From positions 3,844,001 to 3,908,000 of the forward strand of contig OY969556.1 of NCBI GenBank assembly GCA_963701015.1: a stretch of 64,000 bases of DNA, in the 5' to 3' direction. Positions 8,146 through 16,368 of this stretch are shown here, in pieces. The stretch's first letter is position 1, and every line of letters begins with the position of its first letter. The notes beneath the pieces were generated by a model that ran no database searches, was not told where the DNA came from, and was given only the letters and a program-made list of their open reading frames with translations. The stretch is from MFD09286-c1 sp963701015 (GTDB lineage Bacteria > Bacteroidota > Bacteroidia > Bacteroidales > DTGW01). A program made the translations under genes and the position numbers.

Positions 8146-9729
8146 TTATTTTACAATATATTTTTCCATTACTTCTCCAGCAAGTCTTTCAAGAGTTGAA
8201 GTGATTTCATCATTTATCACACCCTCGCGAAGTTTTTTAAGAACTTCTGGTTGTTTAACCTCAACATACTGCAAAAAATCAATTTCAAATTCTTTTATTT
8301 TTCCAAGTGGAATATCTTTTAATAATCCTTTTGTTCCACAATATAGAATTGCAACTTGCTTTTCAACACTAACCGGTGAATGAAGTCCTTGTTTTAGAAT
8401 TTCAACGTTTTTCGAACCTTTATCAATAACTGCTAAAGTTGCAGCATCCAAATCGGAACCAAATTTTGAAAAAGCTTCGAGTTCGCGGAATTGAGCCTGA
8501 TCGAGTTTCAATGTTCCTGCAACTTTTTTCATTGATTTAATTTGGGCATTTCCTCCTACACGGGAAACTGAAATACCAACATTTATCGCAGGTCTTACAC
8601 CGGCATTGAATAAGTTGGTTTCCAAAAATATCTGTCCATCGGTAATTGAAATTACGTTTGTCGGAATATACGCTGAAACGTCACCTGCCTGGGTTTCGAT
8701 AATTGGTAAAGCTGTTAAAGATCCTCCACCTTTAACGATTGGTTTCAAACTTGCCGGTAAGTCATTCATTTGTGCAGCAATTTCATCTGATTCAATAACT
8801 TTTGCAGCACGTTCCAATAACCTTGAATGCAAGTAAAAAACATCTCCTGGATAAGCTTCACGTCCTGGTGGGCGACGAAGCAACAATGAAACTTCACGAT
8901 ATGAAACTGCCTGTTTCGATAAATCATCATAAATAATTAAAGCAGAACGACCTGTATCGCGGAAAAATTCACCAATTGCACATCCTGCAAAAGGAGCATA
9001 AAATTGCATTGCAGCCGCATCTGAAGCAGTTGCAGCAACAATTACAGTATATTTCGATGCTCCAAACTGTTCCAAGGTTTTTGCAATATTAGCAACAGTT
9101 GAACCTTTTTGTCCTATAGCCACATAAATACAAAATACTGGAGTTCCTTTGTCGTAAAATTCCTTTTGGTTCAGGATAGTATCAATTGCAATAGAAGTTT
9201 TCCCGGTTTGGCGGTCGCCAATAATCAACTCACGTTGTCCGCGGCCAACAGGGATCATTGCATCAATAGCTTTTATACCCGTTTGCAATGGTTCTTTCAC
9301 TGGTTGGCGAAAAATTACCCCAGGAGCTTTTCTTTCCAAAGGCATGTCGAATGTAACACCAGTAATTGGGCCTTTTCCATCAATAGGTTGACCCATAGTA
9401 TTAATAATTCTACCTAACATTCCTTCTCCAACCTGAATAGAAGCAATTTTTCCGGTTCTTTTTACTGTGTCACCTTCACTAATTTGATCCGATGAACCAA
9501 GTAAAACTGCTCCTACATTGTCTTCTTCAAGGTTTAAAACAATTCCAGTAACTCCGTTCTGGAATTCAATCAATTCATTCGATTGAACTTTTGAAAGTCC
9601 GTATATACGGGCTATGCCATCACCAACTTGTAAAACAGTACCAACTTCTTCAAATTCAGCAACTGTGGTAACGCCTTCAATGGCTTTCTGCAAAATGCCC
9701 GATATTTCCGACGGTTTAATATATGCCAT
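8146..9729 (-). CDS. atpA: F1Fo ATP synthase subunit alpha
   Basis: The 527-residue non-catalytic F1 subunit. Visible are the N-terminal beta-barrel (GIARIYGLSKVQSNELIEF), the P-loop GDRQTGKTS near residue 170, the LLLRRPPGREAYPGDVFYLHSR block, and SVSRVGG carrying the arginine finger that completes the catalytic site on beta. It is about 15-20 residues longer than Escherichia coli AtpA, mostly in the C-terminal helical domain. It lies 12 bases after atpH and 40 before atpG in the order H-A-G. Confidence 0.97.
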   Translation of the reverse strand: MAYIKPSEISGILQKAIEGVTTVAEFEEVGTVLQVGDGIARIYGLSKVQSNELIEFQNGVTGIVLNLEEDNVGAVLLGSSDQISEGDTVKRTGKIASIQVGEGMLGRIINTMGQPIDGKGPITGVTFDMPLERKAPGVIFRQPVKEPLQTGIKAIDAMIPVGRGQRELIIGDRQTGKTSIAIDTILNQKEFYDKGTPVFCIYVAIGQKGSTVANIAKTLEQFGASKYTVIVAATASDAAAMQFYAPFAGCAIGEFFRDTGRSALIIYDDLSKQAVSYREVSLLLRRPPGREAYPGDVFYLHSRLLERAAKVIESDEIAAQMNDLPASLKPIVKGGGSLTALPIIETQAGDVSAYIPTNVISITDGQIFLETNLFNAGVRPAINVGISVSRVGGNAQIKSMKKVAGTLKLDQAQFRELEAFSKFGSDLDAATLAVIDKGSKNVEILKQGLHSPVSVEKQVAILYCGTKGLLKDIPLGKIKEFEIDFLQYVEVKQPEVLKKLREGVINDEITSTLERLAGEVMEKYIVK

Positions 9730-9741
9730 ACTTCCCTAAAA

Positions 9742-10287
9742 TTAATTGACCGTGGTATTTAATAATTTTCTTTTTATTTTATTTAGATTCGATTCAATAC
9801 TAGCATCGAATTGTTTATCTCCAACACGCAATATAAAACCTCCAATAATATTGGGGTTAACTTCATTTGTAATTTCTGAATCAGTTTTTAAAACCTGTTG
9901 AATGGTGGTTTTAACTTTATCTAAAACCTTTTTATCAACAGCAAAGGCAGTAATAAAGGTGCCTTGTTCAATTCCTTTAAATTGCTTGTATCGCGAAAGA
10001 AAATTACGTGAAATATCATGTAAAAATTCTTCTCTCCTATTTTCAATTAAAATATTGATAAACGAAATGGTTACTTTATTAAATGAACCAAATATTTGCT
10101 GAATAATTTCTTTTTTATGTGATGGTTTTAAAACAGGATTTTGAAAGACCATTTGAAGATCTTTGCTTTTACCCATTAAGTTAAAAACATATTCCATATC
10201 AGCTTTAACCAAGTCAAGTAAATCCTTTTCCCTGGCAAGGTTAAATAGTGCTTTTGTATATCTAACGGAAATAATACTTTCGTTCAT
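9742..10287 (-). CDS. atpH: F1Fo ATP synthase subunit delta
   Basis: The 181-residue peripheral-stalk subunit (OSCP). The N-terminal six-helix domain begins ISVRYTKALFNLAREKDLLD, and the C-terminal part has the family pattern GTFITAFAVDKKVLDKV ... NPNIIGGFILRVGDKQFDASIESNLNKIKRKL, where the Gly-Gly-Phe and Asp-x-Ser motifs are the clearest matches. It tethers subunit b to the top of F1. The gene begins 11 bases after atpF and is 12 bases before atpA, fully inside the operon. Confidence 0.93.
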   Translation of the reverse strand: MNESIISVRYTKALFNLAREKDLLDLVKADMEYVFNLMGKSKDLQMVFQNPVLKPSHKKEIIQQIFGSFNKVTISFINILIENRREEFLHDISRNFLSRYKQFKGIEQGTFITAFAVDKKVLDKVKTTIQQVLKTDSEITNEVNPNIIGGFILRVGDKQFDASIESNLNKIKRKLLNTTVN

Positions 10288-10298
10288 TTATTTGAAAT

Positions 10299-10790
10299 CT
10301 AGCTCAGTTTAATATCATTTAAAAAATGATCAATTAAGTCCGATTGCTTAGTTGAATCAAGTTTTTCGCGGATTATTTTTTCTGCAATTGAAACCGATAA
10401 TACAGCAATTTGTGATTTAATTTCATTTATTGCACTTTTCTTTTCGTTTTCAATACTTTGTTTAGCGCTTTCGATTATTTTTTTACCTTCCAATTGAGCC
10501 ATTTCCTGAGCATCCTGGATTATTTTTTCTTTCATTGTCCGGGCTTCCTTCATCAATTTATCGCGTTCCTGTCTTGCTTCAGCTAAAATTTTCTCATTAT
10601 CTGACTTTAATTTTGCCATTTCTTCTTTTACACGGTCGGCACTTTGTAATGCTTCCTCAATTGTTTTCTCCCTGTTTTTTAGCGTATTTAAAATAGGTTT
10701 CCATGCAAATTTCCCTAATATGAATAATATCATACCAAAGAAAAGCAACATCCAAAACAAGGTACCAATATCCGGTTTAATAAGTTCCAT
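10299..10790 (-). CDS. atpF: F1Fo ATP synthase subunit b
   Basis: A 163-residue protein with one N-terminal membrane helix (TLFWMLLFFGMILFILGKFAW, residues about 10-30) followed by a long charged helix rich in Glu, Lys, Ala and Gln, the dimeric peripheral stalk. The short stretch LVxPDIGTLFW at the start and the W-KPIL junction after the helix are typical of bacterial b subunits. Only one b-type gene is present, so the stalk should be a homodimer. It lies between atpE (70-base gap) and atpH (11-base gap). Confidence 0.93.
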   Translation of the reverse strand: MELIKPDIGTLFWMLLFFGMILFILGKFAWKPILNTLKNREKTIEEALQSADRVKEEMAKLKSDNEKILAEARQERDKLMKEARTMKEKIIQDAQEMAQLEGKKIIESAKQSIENEKKSAINEIKSQIAVLSVSIAEKIIREKLDSTKQSDLIDHFLNDIKLS

Positions 10791-10860
10791 AATTTTTTAT
10801 TTTGAAATGAATTTTAAAAATAACCGGCAATCAGCCAACCGCATCATGCCGGTAAATTTT

Positions 10861-11106
10861 TTACAGAAATAGCACAAGCAAACAAACAACAATTGCAAAA
10901 AACACAACCCCTTCAACAAGGGCTGCTGCAATAAGCATGTTTGAACGAAGATCGCCTAATGCTTCAGGTTGACGAGCAATTGCTTCCATAAAGCCACTAC
11001 CTATCAAGCCAATACCTATACCAGCACCAATAGCGGCTAGACCGGCTCCAATCCCTGCTCCCATTTTTGCAACTTCTGCTGCTAATAAGACTAATAATGA
11101 TACCAT
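10861..11106 (-). CDS. atpE: F1Fo ATP synthase subunit c
   Basis: The 81-residue proteolipid that forms the rotor ring. It is two membrane helices around a polar loop ARQPEALGDLR. Helix 1 carries the glycine-rich GAGLAAIGAGIGIGLIG and helix 2 the ion-carrying glutamate E65 in AALVEGVVFF. The residue after the glutamate is Gly, and helix 1 has no Gln at the position used by sodium-binding rings, so I infer proton coupling. It sits 29 bases after atpB. Confidence 0.95.
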   Translation of the reverse strand: MVSLLVLLAAEVAKMGAGIGAGLAAIGAGIGIGLIGSGFMEAIARQPEALGDLRSNMLIAAALVEGVVFFAIVVCLLVLFL

Positions 11107-11135
11107 AACTTATTTATTTAAAAATTAAAAAACTT

Positions 11136-12239
11136 CTATTTTTCATGATGTACGCTTGGCATTGCTAATGAAAAATATAATGCAGAAAGCAATGCAAAAA
11201 CGTATGCCTGAATTAATGCAACCAATATTTCAAGCAACCCCATAAATATATAAAAAACTGCCGATAAAACTGAAACCCCATAACCTAATGCAGGATGAAT
11301 GGCGGCAAATATAAATATAAGGGCAACAAAACAAGCAGCAACTAAGTGACCAGCCAAAATATTGGCAAATAGTCGAATCATAAGTACTGTTGGACGAATG
11401 ATAAATGTTAAAATTTCAATTAAAGGCATTAATGGAAAGGGGAACTTTAACCACCATGGAACACCTGGTGTATTAATAATTTCCAGCCAGTAATGACGAT
11501 TAGAAACAGATATTGTAATTATTAAAGTAAATAAAGCCATTACTCCGGTAATTGCAATATTGCCGGTTACATTTGCACCACCTGGAAATATTGGAATAAT
11601 CCCAAGCATATTATTGAACCATATAAAAAAGAAAATTGAAAGCAAATAAGGCATAAACCTTTCATAATTTTTTACTCCTAAAGATGGAATTGCAATATCG
11701 TCCCTTACAAATAGAATAAATGGTTCTAAAGCAGATTGCAATCCACTTGGCGCCTTATTTGGGTTCTTTTCGTATTTTTTACCTATAGATATAAATAGCC
11801 ATAAAATAAAAAGGCAACTTAATAAAACTGAAAAGGCAACTTTTGTTAATGATAAATCAAGTGGCTTTACTTCAGCATTATTTATAATTTCAACTATTTT
11901 CCCTTTGTTTGTTCCTTCTTTAGCAATTTTAAAACTATGGTATGAATCTACTCCATGAAACTTATAGGACATAAAACAATGCCATCCCGAAATTTTACTA
12001 TATAATATTACTGGTAAAGGAATAGATACAGGATAATGATTAATCGTTACAATATGCCATTCATGATTATCCGTAACATGATCGAGCATAAAATCTCCAG
12101 GTTCAAATTTACCTTTCTTTTCTTGTTCTGTTTGTGTTTTAGAAGAATCTGAAGTGGATAATTTGCTTTCTTGTCCGAATGTAATTGGGCAAATAGCTGT
12201 TAAAAGCGCTCCTAAAATAAACCAACGTAAAGTCCTCAT
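11136..12239 (-). CDS. atpB: F1Fo ATP synthase subunit a with signal peptide and N-terminal extension
   Basis: A 367-residue Fo subunit, about 100 residues longer than E. coli AtpB. Residues 1-22 form a cleavable-looking signal peptide ending PITFGQ, followed by a Ser/Lys/Glu-rich linker and a soluble region with HVTDNHEWHI before the first helix near residue 132. The functional core is normal: the essential arginine is R289 in MIRLFANILAGH, and EILVALIQAYVFALLSALY closes the protein. With the c-ring it forms the proton path. Long AtpB proteins with a periplasmic N-terminal region are a Bacteroidota trait. It is preceded by a small membrane protein gene and followed by atpE. Confidence 0.93.
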   Translation of the reverse strand: MRTLRWFILGALLTAICPITFGQESKLSTSDSSKTQTEQEKKGKFEPGDFMLDHVTDNHEWHIVTINHYPVSIPLPVILYSKISGWHCFMSYKFHGVDSYHSFKIAKEGTNKGKIVEIINNAEVKPLDLSLTKVAFSVLLSCLFILWLFISIGKKYEKNPNKAPSGLQSALEPFILFVRDDIAIPSLGVKNYERFMPYLLSIFFFIWFNNMLGIIPIFPGGANVTGNIAITGVMALFTLIITISVSNRHYWLEIINTPGVPWWLKFPFPLMPLIEILTFIIRPTVLMIRLFANILAGHLVAACFVALIFIFAAIHPALGYGVSVLSAVFYIFMGLLEILVALIQAYVFALLSALYFSLAMPSVHHEK

Positions 12240-12307
12240 ATTAACTGCAATTTCGGCCTTTTATCACCTATTAAAAAATGAAGTTCAAAGGTAAAAATAA
12301 TTTCAAT

Positions 12308-12679
12308 TCAAGATAATTTTACCCCGTTGTTTTTTACATATTTACTTAAAAATATTGTTTCAAATATTGTATATCCAGCGTAAAGGACTAGAAATGAAAT
12401 CAAAAAACTTTTTATTCCGGTTTTTAATTTGAATATAAATATAATTAGGAATAACAGATATAATAATATTTTAATCGTTATAAGGATAAGATAAATATGA
12501 TTAAATTGTTTGGGCCTCTTTTCTAGGATTTGAACCAAAATCAAATGAATTGAGCTATTTACAAGTATAAACATCAATAATAAAAAGAAAAATCTTTTAA
12601 GGTTAATATAATTAGGATAAAAATGATAAAATAAAAATACAGAGGCTGTAAAAAACAAAGTGAGAATAACAATTCCCAC
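12308..12679 (-). CDS. Small membrane protein of the ATP synthase operon (AtpI-like position)
   Basis: A 123-residue protein, about 75 percent hydrophobic, with four predicted membrane helices (roughly residues 3-18, 29-50, 62-83 and 88-110). The start is a GTG; no in-frame ATG lies upstream. Position between atpZ and atpB is where AtpI, a chaperone for c-ring assembly, occurs in other bacteria, and the four-helix layout agrees, but I see no sequence motif that proves the relation. Gaps are 37 bases to atpZ and 68 to atpB. Call it a hypothetical ATP synthase operon protein. Confidence 0.6.
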   Translation of the reverse strand: MGIVILTLFFTASVFLFYHFYPNYINLKRFFFLLLMFILVNSSIHLILVQILEKRPKQFNHIYLILITIKILLYLLFLIIFIFKLKTGIKSFLISFLVLYAGYTIFETIFLSKYVKNNGVKLS

Positions 12680-12716
12680 TAAATAATTTATAATATGTTT
12701 TCGTAAATTATCCGTA

Positions 12717-12959
12717 TTATTTAAATTTCATTAAATCTTTGAAAGTAATATATAATGCTAAAAAGCAGGAAAAAAAACTGAGAATAATTAAAAAGATATG
12801 GTTGTGAATATGAAACCAAAAGTCAATTTTATAGCCTAAATATACTCCCCCAAGCACTATAATCATCATTTGAAAAGCCATTGATGAATAGCGAACATAG
12901 TTTTTCAGAGGATTATTATCATTTGACATCTGATTTTTTATCGAACTTATTATCTCCAT
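12717..12959 (-). CDS. atpZ: AtpZ/AtpI-family protein
   Basis: An 80-residue protein with two membrane helices (SMAFQMMIIVLGGVYLGYKI and IFLIILSFFSCFLALYITF). The segment ending in GVYLGYKID with the spacing to a second helix ending in Leu-Tyr-x-x-x-Lys/Asp is the AtpZ (F0F1-ATPase assembly/Mg transport) pattern. Two ATGs compete: 12959 overlaps the bactofilin gene by 41 bases, 12929 (MSNDNNPLKNYVRY) by only 11. The second fits homologues better, which usually begin close to the KxxxRYS block; I leave the longer form as the outer limit. Confidence 0.75.
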   Translation of the reverse strand: MEIISSIKNQMSNDNNPLKNYVRYSSMAFQMMIIVLGGVYLGYKIDFWFHIHNHIFLIILSFFSCFLALYITFKDLMKFK

Positions 12960-13311
12960 TTAGGCCAGATTCAACCATAACGCAAGTACCATTAAATTTG
13001 CATCCAGGTTCAATAGCAATTCTACCTAGAGTAACTTCCCCGGTAACAGTAGCTGATGATTTAAGTGTAAGTAATTCCAAAACGGTAAGTTTCCCATCAA
13101 CTAAACCTAATATATCAGCATTTTTACAATTTATTTCACCTTTTATTTTACCAGTTTCACCAATAATTACTCTGCCTTTTGTAGATAAATTTCCGGTAAG
13201 TTGACCGTTAATCCTAATATCACCATTTGAATTTATATCGCCTGTAATTGTAGTACCTGCGCCTAATAAATTAATAGCTGCTGAATCAAATTCTTCTGTA
13301 ACTTTTGCCAT
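12919..13311 (-). CDS. Bactofilin (polymer-forming cytoskeletal protein)
   Basis: A 130-residue protein whose middle, residues about 18-110, is the right-handed beta-helix of bactofilins: repeated short strands GAGTTITGDINSNGDIRINGQLTGN, KGRVIIGETGKIKGEI and ATVTGEVTLGRIAIEPG. The ends are polar and disordered. Bactofilins polymerise without nucleotide and organise cell-wall enzymes or the membrane. The gene is the first of the minus-strand ATP synthase run and overlaps atpZ, an arrangement seen in other Bacteroidota and probably translationally coupled. Confidence 0.9.
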   Translation of the reverse strand: MAKVTEEFDSAAINLLGAGTTITGDINSNGDIRINGQLTGNLSTKGRVIIGETGKIKGEINCKNADILGLVDGKLTVLELLTLKSSATVTGEVTLGRIAIEPGCKFNGTCVMVESGLNGDNKFDKKSDVK

Positions 13312-13332
13312 GATAAATTATTTAAGGAAAAT

Positions 13333-13362
13333 CAAATCTAGTTTTGTTAATCAACAAATATA
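13333..13362 (-). promoter_or_regulatory. Candidate promoter of the bactofilin-atp operon
   Basis: On the minus strand two overlapping candidates for the -7 element occur, TATATTTG (13355-13362) and TAGATTTG (13333-13340), 22-51 bases before the bactofilin start. Neither has a TTG at the preferred 17-23 base spacing. Confidence 0.3.
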
Positions 13363-13399
13363 GAAAATGTTTATAAAATAGGTACTCTCATTTCTATTA

Positions 13400-13426
13400 A
13401 AAATAAAAAAACCCGCCGAAGCAGGT
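13400..13426 (-). terminator. Intrinsic terminator after fabH
   Basis: On the minus strand ACCTGC-TTCG-GCGGGT forms a 6-bp stem with a UUCG tetraloop and one G-U pair, followed by TTTTTTTATTTTT. It starts 9 bases after the fabH stop. Confidence 0.85.
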
Positions 13427-13434
13427 CATATATT

Positions 13435-14436
13435 TTAATTATTTGAGTTATAGCCCCATTTTAAGTAAATTGCTCCCCAGGTAAAACCTCCTCCAAATGC
13501 AGCTAGAACCAGATTGTCGCCCTTTTTTAGCTTTTTTTCCCACTCATATAAACAAAGTGGTATTGTAGAAGCCGTAGTATTGCCATATTTTTGAATATTT
13601 ACCATTATCTTATCAACAGGTAAACCCATTCTGCGACCCGTAGCATCAATAATTCGTAAATTTGCCTGATGAGGAACTAAAAATGCAATATCATCAGCAT
13701 TTAAATTATTACGTTCCATTATTTCCACTGAAACATCAGCCATTTTTGATACTGCCCATTTAAAGACAGTTTGACCTTCCTGATACACAAAGTGTTCTTT
13801 ATTATCAATAGTATCATGTGAAGGTGGTCTAACAGAACCTCCAGCTTTCATATGCAAATGATGCCTACCAATACCATCAACTTTGAGTATATAATCCATT
13901 AAACCAAACTCTTCAGTTGTAGGCTCCAATAAAGCAGCAGTAGCAGCGTCGCCAAATAATGGACATGTAGTTCTATCAGCGTAATCAGTAATAGCAGACA
14001 TTTTTTCGGCAGTTACCAATAGTACTTTTTTATATTGTCCAGATTCTATAAATTTTGCAGCAGTTTCAAATGCAAAAAGGAAACCGGAACAAGCAGCAGA
14101 AATATCAAATCCCCATGCATTTTTAATTCCTACCTTATCACTTATAATATTCGAAGTTGCTGGAAAAATATGATCACCGGTAATTGTTGCACAGATTACT
14201 AACTCAACATCTTCAGGTTTTAACCCGGTTTTTTGAAATAAATCTTTAACCGCTTCAGCACCCAGATCCGATGCTCCTTTACCTTCACCTTTCAGAATTC
14301 GGCGTTCCTTTATACCGATTCTTTGCATTATCCATTCATCGGAAGTATCAACCATTTGGCTGAGTTCTTCATTATCAAGAATATATTCAGGAACGTAAGC
14401 TCCAATACCGGTGATAGCTGCTCGAATTTTCGTCAT
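13435..14436 (-). CDS. fabH: Beta-ketoacyl-ACP synthase III
   Basis: A 333-residue enzyme that condenses an acyl-CoA with malonyl-ACP to start fatty-acid synthesis. The catalytic triad is visible: Cys116 in AACSGFLFA, His256 in VPHQANLRI and Asn286 in YGNTTAS. The glycine-rich end FGGGFTWGA is also standard. Its ATG shares a base with the plsX stop (TAATG), so the two are translationally coupled, and the four-gene order DUF177-rpmF-plsX-fabH is widely conserved. Confidence 0.96.
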   Translation of the reverse strand: MTKIRAAITGIGAYVPEYILDNEELSQMVDTSDEWIMQRIGIKERRILKGEGKGASDLGAEAVKDLFQKTGLKPEDVELVICATITGDHIFPATSNIISDKVGIKNAWGFDISAACSGFLFAFETAAKFIESGQYKKVLLVTAEKMSAITDYADRTTCPLFGDAATAALLEPTTEEFGLMDYILKVDGIGRHHLHMKAGGSVRPPSHDTIDNKEHFVYQEGQTVFKWAVSKMADVSVEIMERNNLNADDIAFLVPHQANLRIIDATGRRMGLPVDKIMVNIQKYGNTTASTIPLCLYEWEKKLKKGDNLVLAAFGGGFTWGAIYLKWGYNSNN

Positions 14437-15380
14437 TACTTGAATGCTTCTTTTATTTTATCAATCAAACCTACCTCAACAACATGGCAAGTTTGAAGAA
14501 TCATATTTTTAATTGCTATATCATTTGAAATACCATGACCAATAATAGCTACAGATTTTACTCCAAGAATTGGAGTACCTCCATAATTTTCATAATTGAA
14601 TCTTTCAAAATATGGATCGTGTATATTTCTTTTTTTAATCAAATGGTAAAAAGCTTCAGCTTCTTTTAATACTACATTTCCAACAAATCCATCACAAACA
14701 ATTACATCTGTTTTCTCATTTGAAAATAAATCGTTCCCTTCAATATTTCCTATAAAACTAAAGTCTTTTGATTCTTTAAATACAGGAAAAGCTGCTTTAG
14801 TAAGTAAATTTCCTTTTTCTTCTTCTGAACCAATATTTAATAATGCAACTCTTGGTTTCTTTATATTTAAAACATGTTCAGCATATAATGATCCTAATAT
14901 GCCATATTGATATAAAACATCAGGTCTGGTATCTGGGTTAATGCCAACATCAAGAATAACAGTAGGGATATCATGACCACTGGGAATTAATGTTGCAATA
15001 CTTGGCCGAATTACCCCTTCAATTACTTTAGTAACCATCATGGCTCCTACCATCATGGCTCCTGTGCTACCAGCACTTGCAAAACCATCTATTTCACCTG
15101 CGTTTAATAATGCGAATCCTATTGGAATTGTTGCATTGGGTTTTTGTTGGTAAGCTTTTGCAGGATGTTCTCCCATGCCAATATACTCGGAAGAATGAAC
15201 AATATTCCATACAGAAGCATCAAAGTCAAATGTTTTTGCAATTTCAGTAATTTTTGATTTATCACCAATTAATACCAATTGCGTATCCTGAGGTAATTCT
15301 TTTTGTGCAAGAATTGCCCCCTTTACGGTAGCTTCAGGGGCATAATCTCCCCCTAAAATATCAACACCGATTTTCCTCAT
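14436..15380 (-). CDS. plsX: Phosphate acyltransferase PlsX
   Basis: A 314-residue soluble enzyme that converts acyl-ACP to acyl-phosphate for phospholipid synthesis. The family start (D-x-x-GGD-x-AP) is VDILGGDYAPEATVKGA, and the blocks FASAGSTGAMMVGAM, ILDVGINPDTRPDVL, LLNIGSEEEKGN and VCDGFVGNVVLK follow in the expected order. It sits 26 bases after rpmF and overlaps fabH by one base. Confidence 0.95.
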   Translation of the reverse strand: MRKIGVDILGGDYAPEATVKGAILAQKELPQDTQLVLIGDKSKITEIAKTFDFDASVWNIVHSSEYIGMGEHPAKAYQQKPNATIPIGFALLNAGEIDGFASAGSTGAMMVGAMMVTKVIEGVIRPSIATLIPSGHDIPTVILDVGINPDTRPDVLYQYGILGSLYAEHVLNIKKPRVALLNIGSEEEKGNLLTKAAFPVFKESKDFSFIGNIEGNDLFSNEKTDVIVCDGFVGNVVLKEAEAFYHLIKKRNIHDPYFERFNYENYGGTPILGVKSVAIIGHGISNDIAIKNMILQTCHVVEVGLIDKIKEAFK

Positions 15381-15406
15381 AACAATTCAAACCGTGAAAC
15401 TGCAAA

Positions 15407-15592
15407 TTATGCAGCAACATCCTTTTCGATTGCTAACTTTCCTCTGTAATATCCGCATTCAGGGCAAACTCTATGATATTGTACAGTAGTTCCACAATTC
15501 GAACATGAAGCAGTAGTTGGTGCTAAAGCTTTATCATGAGTCCTTCTTTTGTTTCTTCTCTGTTTGGAATGTCTGTGCTTCGGATTTGGCAT
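15407..15592 (-). CDS. rpmF: 50S ribosomal protein L32
   Basis: A 61-residue basic protein beginning MPNPKHRHSKQRRNKRR, with a four-cysteine zinc ribbon CSNCG ... CPECGYY. This is the zinc-binding form of L32. It lies 11 bases after the DUF177 gene and 26 before plsX. Confidence 0.96.
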   Translation of the reverse strand: MPNPKHRHSKQRRNKRRTHDKALAPTTASCSNCGTTVQYHRVCPECGYYRGKLAIEKDVAA

Positions 15593-15603
15593 TTTCTTAA
15601 ATT

Positions 15604-16134
15604 TTAATTTTTACTTATATTTTTTAGTTTATCCCATCTGGGATCAATTTCTTCATTATGAAAAGATTCAAGCTCTTTCAATTTTTTAATCATCGACTTG
15701 CTGCAAGTACTTTTCCCCTTTTCATTATTAGGATGTATTTTTTGAACCGGCAAACTTAAACAAATTGATTCATAAATGTAATGTGTTAAATCAACTTCAT
15801 TTTCTTCAGGTAATAATACTATCAATTCGTCATTAAAATTATCCTCATCATTTTCATGTGAAAATTTAACAAACAAATTTCCTGAAAATTTAATCTCCAT
15901 ATCAAAAAACTCAAGGCAACGATCACATAAAACATTAACAGTACCTTCAATTTCAATTTCAAATACCAAATGTGTTGCCTTTCTTTCCATTTGAATTTTA
16001 ACTTCCAAATTTCCTTTTTCAAATTCGGAATATTCAATTGATTGAAAGTAATTATCGGTAAGAATGAAATTAAAATCATGCCAACCTTCTTTCAATCCTT
16101 TGAAAGGAACTATCAGCCGCTCGCTGGTATTCAA
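15604..16134 (-). CDS. YceD/DUF177 family protein
   Basis: A 176-residue protein of the DUF177 family, which is involved in 23S rRNA maturation or accumulation in other organisms and almost always precedes rpmF. The family core VLCDRCLEFFDMEI with its CxxC and the acidic end block EENEVDLTHYIYESICLSLPVQKIH are clear. I start it at TTG 16134 (MNTSERLIVPFKGLKEG) because the family conserves this beginning and no ATG is available; the -7 box at 16157-16164 would then leave a leader of about 15 bases. Confidence 0.88.
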   Translation of the reverse strand: MNTSERLIVPFKGLKEGWHDFNFILTDNYFQSIEYSEFEKGNLEVKIQMERKATHLVFEIEIEGTVNVLCDRCLEFFDMEIKFSGNLFVKFSHENDEDNFNDELIVLLPEENEVDLTHYIYESICLSLPVQKIHPNNEKGKSTCSKSMIKKLKELESFHNEEIDPRWDKLKNISKN

Positions 16135-16156
16135 TTACTTGAAATTTTATAAACGG

Positions 16157-16190
16157 CAAAGGTAAAAATTCTATCCAGATAAAAAACAAA
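16157..16190 (-). promoter_or_regulatory. Promoter of the DUF177-rpmF-plsX-fabH operon
   Basis: On the minus strand TTTG (16187-16190) and TACCTTTG (16157-16164) are separated by 22 bases, agreeing with the Bacteroidota -33/-7 pattern (TTTG, 17-23 bases, TAnnTTTG). The -7 box is 23 bases upstream of the TTG start. Confidence 0.55.
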
Positions 16191-16329
16191 AAAATTTAGC
16201 TGGTGGTTGATAAGATATTAGGAAATGTCAATAAAATTAGATTATGAGATAAATATGAATATTAATTTGATTCTGGTAAACTGAATTGATAATTAATCGT
16301 TAGTAGTAAAATATTCATATGTGTGAATC

Positions 16330-16351
16330 TAGTTTTGTTTTCTTACCTTTG
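16330..16351 (+). promoter_or_regulatory. Candidate promoter(s) of typA
   Basis: Two TAnnTTTG matches occur upstream of typA: TAGTTTTG (16330-16337) and TACCTTTG (16344-16351). The second ends 17 bases before the ATG. No TTG lies at the standard distance from either. Confidence 0.4.
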
Positions 16352-16368
16352 CACACTTTTTTAATTTT

